33,417 bases of DNA from Endozoicomonas sp. SESOKO1 (GCF_024606265.1 NZ_JAHHPP010000183.1:1-33417), one strand, 5' to 3'; shown: positions 6,909 through 16,171, counted from the first letter of the stretch. A program made the numbers and translations. The notes: generated from the letters alone by a model not told the origin.

Positions 6909-9900
6909 TTATTCCGGAAGCTTATCTCGTAAAGCTTCCGGGAAGTTTTTCCCCGGTACAGCCTTTTCAATCATCCACTGCTTCACTACCGCTGTTAGAA
7001 AGGTCAAAAAACCCTCCACTTGCTTAGGGTTCTTGGCCATAGCCTGCACCAGACTGACAGACTTGCCTAACGTATCAACTGAAAAGTAATGGTCCGAAAT
7101 CACCCTTTCAGAGAGTCTGGAACCAGACTCACTGACTATCCCCTTCCCTCCAATTTCACGCCTGAACTCAGTAATTGAGCCAGAAAGCAAATTTTTCACC
7201 AACTCATCTGACAGTCCTGCTGCAGGCTCGAACCACTCAGGTTCACCCCAGCGTTGGATCTCCTCTCCACCAAGACATAATCGGCTCATCACTCTGTTAA
7301 AATAATCTCTGAGACGCTTTCCTGAGAATGTCTGAAAGCCGGGAAATGTCCATAGATTCATTTTCTGTTGCCAATAAAATTGCTGATTCAGACGAGGCAG
7401 GTGACAAACAGATTGGCCTTTACAGCCTTCCAAAAGCGCACACCAGTCATCGTGATGATCCACGACGACCCTGAACGTAACATCAAGGCCCTTTTCAAAA
7501 GCACTGGCATATTGACTACAAAGGAAAGGCTTGATGTTCGATAACGAGTCGCTCTTACCAGTCCGAACCAGATTATTGATAACCAGACTCTCTTCAACCG
7601 GTGGCATCTCGACCAGTTCACCATTAACCAACTGGAATAGGCAATCCCTGTAACCAGTAAAATGAAACTGTTCAAAAACGCTCCAGACAGACGTGAGCAT
7701 AAAGCTGTTTTCCGTGCCACAGAAGGCTCTTTGGGGATCATTCAACTCAGACTCGAACGCTTTTATAACACCCGGACAGAAAGCAGCTTTAACATCAACA
7801 AGGTAAGGTATGCCATTTCTGGATATAACATTCCGGTTATGAACATCTCCCAATCCCAACAAGATCGAGAAACCGGCAATAACTCCCAGGCGCTGGTAAT
7901 AATCGTTAACCTGCTGGTCATCCAGCACCTCATTGCGACCTTTATCAACAAACTCACAATAGCCGTAAGCGCCATCAGAAGGTCCTGGCAATATCCTTAT
8001 GGTTGCCAGCCCGGGCTGCCCATCCAGCCATTGGTTCAGCTTACCTGCGATATTACTATTGTCTGCAGTATGCCCGATAATCTGACGTTCAATAGCCAGA
8101 TCCCTGTTTTTATAAACCAGCTTCTCGCCATTATCGCAAACGATAATGGCAATCATGCAAGAAGACGAAGTACTTAACGGAAAATCAAGGCAGGCAATAC
8201 TCTGCGCTGGCTCTTGCCAACGATCAGAAAACAAATGATTTATATCCCCAAGATCTCTGTAAAACCGGGCAAATAATCTTTTAAAGTCTTTCAGTGCACG
8301 AATAACCCATAAACGATTCAAACGATACCACAAAGGAAATTCAGCACTCAGGAATAACAGCCCACCCTGCTCAACAATAGAGTCCAGGACATCGGTATAT
8401 TGCACAGTCCCTTTCATCTGAGCAACCCAGCCAATTGCCTGCAACAGCTGGCCATCCAGCTTTGTAGCAAAAGGCTTTAACAGGCTCGCTCGAAACTCAG
8501 GATTTTCTGGCTGATTATGGTAAAACGACAGCTGCAAATCCAGCCAGCAAAGCAAAGGTTCCAGAAGTTTGAAACGATGAGATTCCGCATAATCGAGATG
8601 CAGCATCACCTCAGCCGATAGCCTTTGCTCTTCAGGCCACCATCTTTTTTGATGGTTAGCTTGCTTTATTAACGGCTCACCGGTAAGTGCCAGCAGTTGA
8701 TATTTACACATCCACATAAAATTTAATAGCAATGCCGGTTCCTTTGGAAACCTTGCCTTCAAATCGGTCAAATGGCTACCGGATAAACAATGATTAGCTA
8801 TCTGCTCAATCAGGTCAGTATTCAAGAATGAGTCCATCTCGGCATAGTGAACAAACTGCTCGGATCTCAGCAGCAATCTGACGCCCCGATCCGTTGTCTT
8901 AAAGAACTGGTCATCAGCCAACTGACTGGCCGGGTAATGCTCAAATATCTGATGATAAGGAAGTCCCACTGGCCTTTTATTTAATCGGGAAATCTGTTCC
9001 GCGTCTTTATTCAGGACACTCACCAACTGATGGTATTCATCAACAATCGCTTCCCAGCGATAATTTTCAAATACTCTCTGCCTTCCTTGCTCCCCAATGC
9101 TCGACAGAAGCTCAGGCTGCTGAATCAGGTCATGAATTTTCTCAGAACATTGACTCAAATTGACCGCAGTCCCCTGCGCTTGCAGTAAATGGGCGTGCTC
9201 CGTCAATAATGGACCAAGTGGACGGGCAAGATCATCCAAATCTGTCGATACGGTTTCAATCAAACAGCCACTGACACCATCCTCAACCAGTTCCGAATAA
9301 CCATTCCAGTCGGATAAAACAACAGGCTTCCCATTAACCATTGCTTCCAGGGGTACGATGCCAAAACTTTCCTGAATATTATCCGAAAGCGTCAGAACCA
9401 GATCACAGGCTGACAGCCATTGATGTTTACGGTCATCTTCAATTTCCAACTCAAAACGAATACAGCCTTCAAGATTTAAATCATAGGCTTGTTTTAACAG
9501 GGACTGCACAGCCGAACTGTCTGCATCTCCTGCTCCCGAAATGATCCACTTGATATTTCTGTACCCATAACCTTCCACAAGATCATTCACTACCAGCAAT
9601 ACTGGATTGAGATCCATCTTGTTTGAAGGGGCAATCCGGCCAAGGGTTAAAATAACAAAAGATTCCTGAGCAACACCCAATATCCCTCTGGCTTTCTCTT
9701 TACTTCCTGAATAGTGTTCATCGGGTTCTATCCCCAGAGGCAGCTTCATAACACTGCCCTTGTAAGGTATGGCCACACCAATATGATCTGAAATACTGGA
9801 ACTTGCAGCAGACAACAGACGCATCATCACTTTTTTCTGCGCCTTACTGCTGCATAAAATTGCGTCACAGCTTTTTAGCGGTGACAACAGAAGATCACGG

Positions 9901-10313
9901 GTATTTGACATATTTGAGTCTGTACTCAGCGTATGTGCCCGGCCCGTAATAGGAAATGGTTCCAGACAGTAAGCGTCACGAAGCGCTGCAAGATGGCCAA
10001 TCCAGGGATCACCTTGATGGAAAACCTGATACGTGATCCTGGAAAAATACCTGCTTAACTCATGAGCTGGTAAGAAATGAATAGCTTTATCACTGCCATA
10101 ATGCTGAAGAAAAGATTCCCAACCTGACTTCAACTCGGGCAATAATGACTGAGGGGTAAATATATGTATTTCTCTGAATCGACTGTAACGAATGATCGCT
10201 TTCAGAAATCCATCATTGGCACGGCGAAGTCCATTGAAATAGGCAGCTTCAGTACTGGCAACCAGGCAACCAAATACGGAGGAACGAGTGGATTGCTGCT
10301 TTTTCGAAGGCAT
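6909..10313 (-). CDS. Glycosyltransferase (GT4-like) fused to LanM dehydratase-like (DUF4135) domain; candidate T3SS effector
   Basis: A 1134-residue protein using the ATG at 10313, preceded by AGAG at nine bases; a TTG at 10322 is an alternative. Residues 10 to about 435 look like a GT-B glycosyltransferase of family 4: LGRIAPSNK near 225, ISGAGDAD near 260, and the donor-site E-x7-E pair Glu315/Glu323 in QESFGIVPLEAM. A helical middle part (440-700) is unassigned. From about 715 the protein resembles the LanM dehydratase domain: GEKLVYKNRDL (Lys735), GDVHNRN (Asp823, His825, Asn828) and IPYLVDVKA (Asp840) match LanM YKPRSL, D-x-H-x-x-N and D-x-E, but the glutamate is lysine here. No LanC cyclase half follows. 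The gene is 47-56 bases behind a CesT-like chaperone gene and faces the needle operon. The short polar Ser/Thr/Lys/Gln N-terminus suits a type III signal. Function is inference: injected enzyme modifying host targets by glycosylation and/or phosphotransfer. A housekeeping or peptide-modifying role cannot be excluded. Confidence 0.75.
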   Translation of the reverse strand: MPSKKQQSTRSSVFGCLVASTEAAYFNGLRRANDGFLKAIIRYSRFREIHIFTPQSLLPELKSGWESFLQHYGSDKAIHFLPAHELSRYFSRITYQVFHQGDPWIGHLAALRDAYCLEPFPITGRAHTLSTDSNMSNTRDLLLSPLKSCDAILCSSKAQKKVMMRLLSAASSSISDHIGVAIPYKGSVMKLPLGIEPDEHYSGSKEKARGILGVAQESFVILTLGRIAPSNKMDLNPVLLVVNDLVEGYGYRNIKWIISGAGDADSSAVQSLLKQAYDLNLEGCIRFELEIEDDRKHQWLSACDLVLTLSDNIQESFGIVPLEAMVNGKPVVLSDWNGYSELVEDGVSGCLIETVSTDLDDLARPLGPLLTEHAHLLQAQGTAVNLSQCSEKIHDLIQQPELLSSIGEQGRQRVFENYRWEAIVDEYHQLVSVLNKDAEQISRLNKRPVGLPYHQIFEHYPASQLADDQFFKTTDRGVRLLLRSEQFVHYAEMDSFLNTDLIEQIANHCLSGSHLTDLKARFPKEPALLLNFMWMCKYQLLALTGEPLIKQANHQKRWWPEEQRLSAEVMLHLDYAESHRFKLLEPLLCWLDLQLSFYHNQPENPEFRASLLKPFATKLDGQLLQAIGWVAQMKGTVQYTDVLDSIVEQGGLLFLSAEFPLWYRLNRLWVIRALKDFKRLFARFYRDLGDINHLFSDRWQEPAQSIACLDFPLSTSSSCMIAIIVCDNGEKLVYKNRDLAIERQIIGHTADNSNIAGKLNQWLDGQPGLATIRILPGPSDGAYGYCEFVDKGRNEVLDDQQVNDYYQRLGVIAGFSILLGLGDVHNRNVISRNGIPYLVDVKAAFCPGVIKAFESELNDPQRAFCGTENSFMLTSVWSVFEQFHFTGYRDCLFQLVNGELVEMPPVEESLVINNLVRTGKSDSLSNIKPFLCSQYASAFEKGLDVTFRVVVDHHDDWCALLEGCKGQSVCHLPRLNQQFYWQQKMNLWTFPGFQTFSGKRLRDYFNRVMSRLCLGGEEIQRWGEPEWFEPAAGLSDELVKNLLSGSITEFRREIGGKGIVSESGSRLSERVISDHYFSVDTLGKSVSLVQAMAKNPKQVEGFLTFLTAVVKQWMIEKAVPGKNFPEALRDKLPE
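6914..6950 (+). terminator. Probable terminator of the sctDEFG operon
   Basis: CCGGAAGCTT (6914-6923) and AAGCTTCCGG (6932-6941) form a perfect 10-bp stem with an 8-base loop, and five T follow at 6946-6950 after four other bases. The T-run lies on the + strand side, so it would stop the T3SS transcript. It lies inside the last codons of the convergent fusion gene. Confidence 0.55.
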
Positions 10314-10369
10314 ATCGAACAACTCTAATCATTGACATACCTTATATATCGAACTGACAGCACCTTCTA

Positions 10370-10804
10370 TTAGGGCATGAACATCATGGCAGAGCCTGAA
10401 GGCGGGGCACTTTGGCCAACCCATTTTACAAACAGTTCATGATTATTGGCCAATGCTACAATTGCCTCTTCAATAACATCAACACTGAGACTCTTTATCG
10501 AAGCAGAAGCATATAAAGCCAGTGCATTGGCATCAGGGTCGATACACAACGAAACACGCTCATGGGCAACCAGAGCCAGATTTTTTTCCAGCAGCCTGAT
10601 CAACAGTTCTTCTCGGTTACTGTTAACTTCAGGCAGCTTTGCAATGATGCTATAAGCATAAAAGCGACCATTGGCCTGAAAACAGGAAACCTCGACCCGA
10701 TCATTAACCACCAGAGAATATCTGTCGTTTACATACTCCAGTTCGCCCATCTGCTGGCGAGCAGCGTATGAATTCATCAATTGTTCAAAGCTCATAGCAT
10801 CCAT
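10370..10804 (-). CDS. Type III secretion chaperone, CesT/SycE-like
   Basis: A 144-residue protein with the size and alternating strand/helix pattern of class I T3SS chaperones, which act as dimers that hold one or a few effectors ready for export. It starts with a helix (FEQLMNSYAARQQM), then beta strands (RYSLVVNDRVEVSCFQ and YAYSIIAKL), a Leu-rich dimer helix (REELLIRLLEKNLAL) and a final helix, and is moderately acidic. No catalytic motif is seen. Two starts are possible: ATG 10804 with AGGG only two bases away, or ATG 10795 with better spacing. It lies immediately upstream of the large fusion gene on the same strand, the classic chaperone-effector arrangement. The family is diverse, so the call leans on pattern and context; the match to the partner is inference. 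Confidence 0.68.
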   Translation of the reverse strand: MDAMSFEQLMNSYAARQQMGELEYVNDRYSLVVNDRVEVSCFQANGRFYAYSIIAKLPEVNSNREELLIRLLEKNLALVAHERVSLCIDPDANALALYASASIKSLSVDVIEEAIVALANNHELFVKWVGQSAPPSGSAMMFMP

Positions 10805-10835
10805 GTCCCTGGTTAAAATAAATTCTGAAAGGCTT

Positions 10836-10868
10836 CCTTGCCTTTTCTTAAGCCCTGCCTTTCTTAAG
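10836..10868. repeat. Tandem imperfect direct repeat upstream of chaperone-effector pair
   Basis: Two adjacent copies, 10836-10852 (CCTTGCCTTTTCTTAAG) and 10853-10868 (CCCTGCCTTTCTTAAG), differ by one substitution and one missing T. They lie 32-64 bases before the chaperone start. GAAAGGC (10827-10833) and GCCTTTC (10857-10863) could also pair across them. This may be a regulator-binding site or the end signal of the transporter gene; neither is shown. Confidence 0.6.
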
Positions 10869-10883
10869 CATAGTGCAGCTTAA

Positions 10884-12476
10884 TTACTTGACCAGATGCC
10901 CCGAAGCCGGTGCCAATGGGCGAGATTTCAAAGAAATCCTTCTGAACAGAATAACAAGAACGATGAATGCCACCAGTGATGCGACAAAGCCCACTGAAAT
11001 CGAGTGAGTAATTCCCATTACCAGATATCCGAACATGGCTACAGCCGCGATGCTAAGCGCGTAAGGAAGCTGAGTATTGACGTGATCAATATGGTGACAG
11101 GATGCCCCGGTGGACGAAAGGATTGTCGTATCAGAAATCGGAGAGCAGTGATCACCAAACACAGCACCTGCCAGTACAGAAGCCAACATGGGCAGCATCA
11201 TGGCTATGTCAGCTGCAGCAGCCATATCTCCGGCAATTGGCAGCATAATGCCAAAGGTGCCCCAACTGGTCCCGGTAGCAAAGGCCATCACACCAGAGAC
11301 AATAAAAAGAATCATGGGCAGGAAACTGGGAGAAATATTCCCACTAACCAGGCTAGCCAGATACTTACCGGTCTCCAGCTGGCCGATTATTCCCGTCAGA
11401 ACCCAGGCAAATACCAGGATATAAATGGCTGGCAACATGGACTTACTGCCCTCAACCAGAGCCTTCTTCCAGATTTCTCCAGAGATATTTCGACTCAGCA
11501 GACGGGCTATCGCAAACAAAAGGCCAATCAACCCACCGCTGATCAGCGATAAAGTAACATCAGTATTCTCAAAGGCACCAAGAATAGAAAATGTCTGATT
11601 GTCACTGGCAAGAGCGGTATACCCTGTCCAGATCATGGCAGTCATGGTAGCCAGTACCAATACCAGAATCGGTGCAACCAGGTCAGCCACACGGCCGTTT
11701 TTATCTTCTTCCAGGGCTGGAGCTCCCGGGGGGTTACCCTTACAGGCGTCAAAAAGACTGCCGGAAAGCGCTGCATTCTCATGCCTGGCCATAGGGCCAA
11801 CATTAAGATCCATGGCTGCAGTACAGAAAACCAGTGCCAGGGCAAAAATTGCATAAAGGTTCATAGGAACCATGGCCATGAATGAAAAGACAGGGCTATC
11901 ACTGCCAACGCCATGGGTCGCCACAATAGTACCCACCAGGGCAATGATATAAGCACCCCAGCTTGAAATTGGCATAATTACGCAGATTGGTGCAGCGGTC
12001 GAATCAATCAAATAAGCCAGCTTGGCTCTTGAGACTTTGTGCCGATCGGTGAGCGGCTTACTGATACTACCCACAGCAAGGCTGTTGAAATAATCATCAA
12101 TAAAGATAATAACACCAAGAAAAACCGTCAGTACCTGCGAGCCCTGACGGGTCTTGACGCGCTGACGTGCCCACTCACCAAAAGCCCTGGCTCCACCAGA
12201 AATACTGATCAGGCTGGTGATCACACCCAGAACCAGCAAAAACAACAGAATATAGATGTTGCTTAAATTAAGACCCTCATCCCAAAACACACCAACAAAC
12301 CCATCAAAAATACGGCGAATGGTGATAAGCGGGTTCAAGCCGGTGAGCAGTAAAGCACCAGTGACAATACCAGCCCCCAGAGACCATAATACTTTTCGGG
12401 TTATTACCGCCAGAATAATCGCGATGGCTGGAGCCAATAAAGATAACGATGAATCACTGAAAGTGGTTAATTCCAT
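10884..12476 (-). CDS. NhaC-family transporter, probable lysine permease (LysW type)
   Basis: Integral inner-membrane transporter of 530 residues with about eleven to thirteen hydrophobic segments. Its conserved stretch FIDDYFNSLAVGSISKPLTD, followed by LIDSTAAPICVIMPISSW, is typical of the NhaC superfamily, usually annotated as Na+/H+ antiporters. The gene is preceded by a lysine riboswitch (12617-12783, same strand). Comparative work on the lysine regulon (Rodionov and colleagues, 2003) predicted riboswitch-linked NhaC-family members, named LysW, to be lysine importers. I therefore favour lysine transport over ion exchange; the substrate is inference from regulation. No clear Shine-Dalgarno sequence precedes the ATG at 12476, which leaves the mode of riboswitch control open. 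Confidence 0.82.
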   Translation of the reverse strand: MELTTFSDSSLSLLAPAIAIILAVITRKVLWSLGAGIVTGALLLTGLNPLITIRRIFDGFVGVFWDEGLNLSNIYILLFLLVLGVITSLISISGGARAFGEWARQRVKTRQGSQVLTVFLGVIIFIDDYFNSLAVGSISKPLTDRHKVSRAKLAYLIDSTAAPICVIMPISSWGAYIIALVGTIVATHGVGSDSPVFSFMAMVPMNLYAIFALALVFCTAAMDLNVGPMARHENAALSGSLFDACKGNPPGAPALEEDKNGRVADLVAPILVLVLATMTAMIWTGYTALASDNQTFSILGAFENTDVTLSLISGGLIGLLFAIARLLSRNISGEIWKKALVEGSKSMLPAIYILVFAWVLTGIIGQLETGKYLASLVSGNISPSFLPMILFIVSGVMAFATGTSWGTFGIMLPIAGDMAAAADIAMMLPMLASVLAGAVFGDHCSPISDTTILSSTGASCHHIDHVNTQLPYALSIAAVAMFGYLVMGITHSISVGFVASLVAFIVLVILFRRISLKSRPLAPASGHLVK

Positions 12477-12928
12477 AAAACTGATCTCGTTTTTTGATCA
12501 CGCAAGCCCGCTATTCCATTATTTATCAGGATGAGTGAACCATTTGTCATTAGATCAGGAGGCAAGCGTACATGGAGGAAGCACCTGTAAGGAAACCTTA
12601 TCAGCGCTCTCTGGTACCCGTTAGCTCTCCACAGTAAAAACTGTGACAATAGTACACCTGTTCGATGCACTACCAGTGAGGCTGGTTGACCACCAGACTC
12701 ACTTCGGCGTCATTTCCTTTCAACCGGACCACGGTCGTCAACCTATTCCGATTTACTGATAAATAGCGCGCCTCTAACTAGGGAAAGAGGATCACAGGCA
12801 GGAACGTAGCAAGAAAATAATCACTACATTACTCCTGAATGGGCGCATTATGCACCATTGCTCCCGATATAAATACCCAAAGCAAATATAAGCGTGGGAA
12901 TCAGACATTACATTTAGTAATAACTGTA
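12477..12928 (-). other. 452-bp leader and promoter region of the NhaC-family gene
   Basis: No gene is supported here; a 67-codon open frame at 12467-12670 overlaps the riboswitch and looks accidental. The region holds the lysine riboswitch aptamer (12617-12783), an unusually long expression platform (12477-12616) in which I cannot pick a decisive terminator or sequestering stem, and about 145 bases upstream of the aptamer that must contain the promoter, following the end of guaA. GATC-AAAAAACGA-GATC lies just before the start codon. Confidence 0.6.
12617..12783 (-). promoter_or_regulatory. Lysine riboswitch (L-box) aptamer
   Basis: Read on the minus strand, the conserved L-box blocks occur in order: AGAGGCGCGC just after the 5' arm of P1; ATCAGTAAAT; AAAGGAAATGACGCCGAAG, the conserved GCCGAAG core; GGTGGTCAACCAG hairpin; TGTACTATTGTCACAG; and CTGTGGAGAGCTA at the 3' end. 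P1 pairs CCC..GTTAG with CTAACGGG. The same blocks are found in the E. coli lysC leader (AGAGGCGCG, GCCGAGG, TTGTCACC, GGTGGAG). Binding of lysine is expected to lower expression of the transporter downstream. Confidence 0.9.
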
Positions 12929-14506
12929 TCACTCCCACTCAATCGTAGCCGGAGGCTTACTGGATACATCATAGGTCACCCGCGAAACATGCTCAATTTC
13001 ATTGATGATCCGATTAGAGACTTTTTCCAGCAGATCATAAGGCAGGTACGCCCATCGAGCGGTCATAAAGTCAATGGTTTCCACCGCTCTCAGGGCAATG
13101 ACATACTCATATCGACGACCATCTCCAACCACGCCAACGGATTTCACCGGCAGGAATACAGCAAAAGCCTGACTGGTTTTTTGATACCAGTCTGCCTTGC
13201 GCAGCTCCTCAATAAAAATAGCATCCGCCTGGCGGAGAATATCCGCATATTCCTTCTTAACTTCACCGAGGATACGAACGCCAAGTCCCGGTCCCGGGAA
13301 TGGATGACGGTAGACCATGTCATAAGGCAGGCCCAGTTCAAGACCAATGGTACGAACCTCATCCTTGAACAGCTCACGAAGAGGCTCAACCAGCTCCATC
13401 TTCATGTCTTCCGGCAGCCCACCCACATTATGATGGGACTTGATGACATGGGCTTTACCGGTTTTTGAGCCGGCAGATTCAATAACATCCGGATAGATGG
13501 TTCCCTGGGCCAGATAAGCAATGTTATCCAGCGCTCCGGCATGCTCATCAAACACTTCGATAAAGGTATTGCCAATAATCTTGCGCTTTTCTTCAGGGTC
13601 CTGAACCCCTTTCAGACGACTCAGGAACAGATCTGCAGAATCTGCACGAATAACCCGAACCCCCATATTTTCTGCAAACATGGCCATAACCTGGTCTCCC
13701 TCGTGAAGACGAAGCAGACCATTATCGACAAAGACACAAACCAGCTGATCACCGATTGCCTTATGAAGCAAAGCCGCTACCACACTGGAGTCAACACCAC
13801 CAGACAATCCCAGCAACACCTTCTGGTCGCCCACCTGTTCACGAATACGGGCAATGGCGTCATCGATGATCTTGCCTGGCGTCCACAGTTTCTGGCACCG
13901 GGCAATATCAACCACAAAACGCTCAAGAATTCGTAAGCCCTGGGTGGTATGGGTCACTTCAGGGTGGAATTGGACGCCGTAATACTGCTTTGCTTCGCAA
14001 GCCATGGCAGCAATCGGGCAGGAACCGGTGGAAGCAGCAACCACAAAGCCATCAGGAATGGCCGTCACTTTATCCCCATGGCTCATCCAGACATCCAGGG
14101 TAAGATGGCCACCTTCACAGACATGGTCTTCGATGCCATCAAAAAGGCGAACTTTCTCTTCCAGCTGAACCTGCGCATAGCCAAACTCACGAAGCTCAGA
14201 GGTACTGACCTTGCCACCCATCTGCTCTGCCATGGTCTGCATGCCATAACAGATACCCAGAACAGGAACGCCAAGTTCAAAAACAATGTCAGCGGCTCGT
14301 GGAGAGTTATCACCGGTAACGGATTCAGGACCACCGGACAAAATGATCGCTTTCGGGTTGAACTCCCGAATATCAGCATCATCCATATCGTATGGATGAA
14401 GTTCACAATAAACGCCAATCTCACGAATTCTTCGGGCGATAAGCTGAGTATACTGGGAACCAAAATCAAGAATCAGAATTCGATCTGAATGGATATCCTG
14501 GGACAT
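12929..14506 (-). CDS. guaA: GMP synthase (glutamine-hydrolysing)
   Basis: Cytoplasmic enzyme that aminates XMP to GMP using glutamine and ATP, the last step of guanine nucleotide synthesis. It has 525 residues, the same length as E. coli GuaA. The N-terminal class I glutamine amidotransferase domain has the triad Cys86 (GICYGMQ), His181 and Glu183 (QFHPEVTHT). The ATP pyrophosphatase P-loop is LSGGVDSS near 235-241, and the C-terminal dimerisation domain ends in the conserved PPATIEWE. It is 127 bases downstream of guaB on the same strand, the usual guaBA order; the gap is longer than in E. coli and contains a weak hairpin without a T-run (14567-14602), so cotranscription is likely but not proven. 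Confidence 0.98.
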   Translation of the reverse strand: MSQDIHSDRILILDFGSQYTQLIARRIREIGVYCELHPYDMDDADIREFNPKAIILSGGPESVTGDNSPRAADIVFELGVPVLGICYGMQTMAEQMGGKVSTSELREFGYAQVQLEEKVRLFDGIEDHVCEGGHLTLDVWMSHGDKVTAIPDGFVVAASTGSCPIAAMACEAKQYYGVQFHPEVTHTTQGLRILERFVVDIARCQKLWTPGKIIDDAIARIREQVGDQKVLLGLSGGVDSSVVAALLHKAIGDQLVCVFVDNGLLRLHEGDQVMAMFAENMGVRVIRADSADLFLSRLKGVQDPEEKRKIIGNTFIEVFDEHAGALDNIAYLAQGTIYPDVIESAGSKTGKAHVIKSHHNVGGLPEDMKMELVEPLRELFKDEVRTIGLELGLPYDMVYRHPFPGPGLGVRILGEVKKEYADILRQADAIFIEELRKADWYQKTSQAFAVFLPVKSVGVVGDGRRYEYVIALRAVETIDFMTARWAYLPYDLLEKVSNRIINEIEHVSRVTYDVSSKPPATIEWE

Positions 14507-14633
14507 GACTAATCTCTAAGTCCTTTAATCAGCAAGGCAGGTAGACTTAACCTGACTGAAAGTAAGCAGCCGACCAGAAGCTGTTTGATTTCTGCCCGGC
14601 TGTAAGTTTCAACATTAACAACGAGGGGGAAGC

Positions 14634-16103
14634 TTAACCAACACGATAATTGGGTGCTTCTTTGGTGATCGTCACATCGTGGACGTGAGACTCGGCCATA
14701 CCGGCATTAGTCACACGGACAAACTGTGGCTGGGTACGCATGGTCTCCATATCAGGAGAGCCGGTATAACCCATTGCTGCACGCAAGCCACCCACCATCT
14801 GATGAATAATGGCATGCAGAGGCCCCTTGTAAGGTACACGACCCTCAATACCTTCAGGAACCAGCTTTTCAGCGCCTTCTTCCGCACTCTGGAAATAACG
14901 GTCACTGGAACCGGAAACCTGGGACATTGCCCCGAGAGAGCCCATACCACGGTAAGCTTTATAGCTACGCCCCTGGTAGAGTTCCACTTCACCAGGAGCC
15001 TCTTCGGTACCGGCCAGCATACTGCCCAGCATGACAGTGCTGGCACCGGCAACAATCGCTTTTGCCAGGTCACCGGAAAAGCGGATACCGCCATCGGCAA
15101 TAACAGGGACGCCGGTATCTTTCAGCGCTTCAACCACATTGGCAACCGCACTGATCTGAGGCACACCAATACCGGTAACAATACGGGTAGTACAGATAGA
15201 GCCTGGACCGATACCCACTTTAACCGCATCAGCGCCCGCTTCAACCAGCGCCTTGCCAGCCTCAGCTGTGGCAATATTACCACCGATCACCTGGACCTGC
15301 GGGTAGTTTTCCTTCACCCACTTCACTCGCTCAATCACGCCACGGGAATGGCCATGGGCGGTATCCACGATAATAACATCAACACCGGCAGCCACCAGGG
15401 CAGTCACACGTTCAGGCGTTTCAGCACCCGTACCGACCGCTGCACCCACACGTAACTGTCCCTGACTGTCTTTCGACGCATTCGGATACCGCTGGGCCTT
15501 TTTAATGTCCTTAACGGTCATCATACCGGTGAGATTGAACTGATCATCAACCACCAGCACCTTTTCAATACGATGCTTGTGCAGCAGCTTGCGAACGGTT
15601 TCCGGATCAGTGCCTTCATTAACCGTTACCAGACGGTCTTTTTGGGTCATGATCTCGGAAACGGCTTTATCCAGATTGGAGACAAACCGGACATCACGAC
15701 TGGTAACAATACCCACCAGATCGCTGCCAGAAAGCACGGGGACACCGGAGATATTATGTCTGGAGGTCAACTCCAGAAGATCCCTGACGGTGGCACTGGC
15801 ATCAATGGTAATCGGGTCTTTGACCACGCCACTTTCATGCTTCTTAACCTTGCGAACTTCAGCAGCCTGCTGCTCGGGCGTCATATTCTTGTGAATAATT
15901 CCGATACCGCCTTCCTGAGCCATGGCAATGGCCAGAGAGGCTTCGGTAACGGTATCCATCGCTGCAGATATCAGCGGAATATTCAGCTCGATACCACGGG
16001 TCAGTTTCGTTTTCAGGGACACATCTTTGGGTAGGACTTCGGAATAGCCGGGCAGGAGGAGGACATCGTCGAAAGTGAGTGCATCTTGTGCAATTCTCAG
16101 CAT
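14634..16103 (-). CDS. guaB: IMP dehydrogenase
   Basis: NAD-dependent oxidation of IMP to XMP, the committed step to guanine nucleotides; tetrameric cytoplasmic enzyme. It has 489 residues (E. coli 488). The catalytic loop [11 protein letters not shown] carries Cys304, two CBS domains are inserted at about 93-205 (they bind purine nucleotides and modulate activity), and the flap motif RYFQ is present near 405. The start at 16103 gives the standard N-terminus [16 protein letters not shown]. It is divergent from xseA across 124 bases containing its probable promoter. The pairing with guaA and divergent xseA is the standard gammaproteobacterial arrangement. Confidence 0.98.
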   Translation of the reverse strand: MLRIAQDALTFDDVLLLPGYSEVLPKDVSLKTKLTRGIELNIPLISAAMDTVTEASLAIAMAQEGGIGIIHKNMTPEQQAAEVRKVKKHESGVVKDPITIDASATVRDLLELTSRHNISGVPVLSGSDLVGIVTSRDVRFVSNLDKAVSEIMTQKDRLVTVNEGTDPETVRKLLHKHRIEKVLVVDDQFNLTGMMTVKDIKKAQRYPNASKDSQGQLRVGAAVGTGAETPERVTALVAAGVDVIIVDTAHGHSRGVIERVKWVKENYPQVQVIGGNIATAEAGKALVEAGADAVKVGIGPGSICTTRIVTGIGVPQISAVANVVEALKDTGVPVIADGGIRFSGDLAKAIVAGASTVMLGSMLAGTEEAPGEVELYQGRSYKAYRGMGSLGAMSQVSGSSDRYFQSAEEGAEKLVPEGIEGRVPYKGPLHAIIHQMVGGLRAAMGYTGSPDMETMRTQPQFVRVTNAGMAESHVHDVTITKEAPNYRVG

Positions 16104-16142
16104 TGCCTGTTACCAAGAGTTTATGGGAAAAAAATTCGGACA

Positions 16143-16171
16143 AGTATACCCTATATTTCAACTTCAGCTAA
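16143..16171 (-). promoter_or_regulatory. Probable guaB promoter
   Basis: On the minus strand, TTAGCT (16166-16171) and TATACT (16143-16148) are separated by 17 bases, placing a transcription start about 30 bases before the guaB ATG. The -10 matches the sigma-70 consensus at five of six positions and the -35 is weak. No clear PurR operator was seen. Confidence 0.45.

Noticed and set aside
6909-12476. A lanthipeptide biosynthesis cluster
   Set aside because: The LanM-like part lacks a cyclase domain, and I found no precursor peptide with a leader and Cys/Ser/Thr core, and no LanT transporter or protease; the NhaC-family gene has its own riboswitch.
12467-12670. 67-codon minus-strand frame
   Set aside because: It overlaps the riboswitch and the transporter start, has no ribosome-binding site and no protein-like character.
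14567-14602. Hairpin between guaB and guaA (CAGCCG/CGGCTG) as a terminator
   Set aside because: Large loop, short stem and no T-run; a terminator here would split the guaBA operon without other support.
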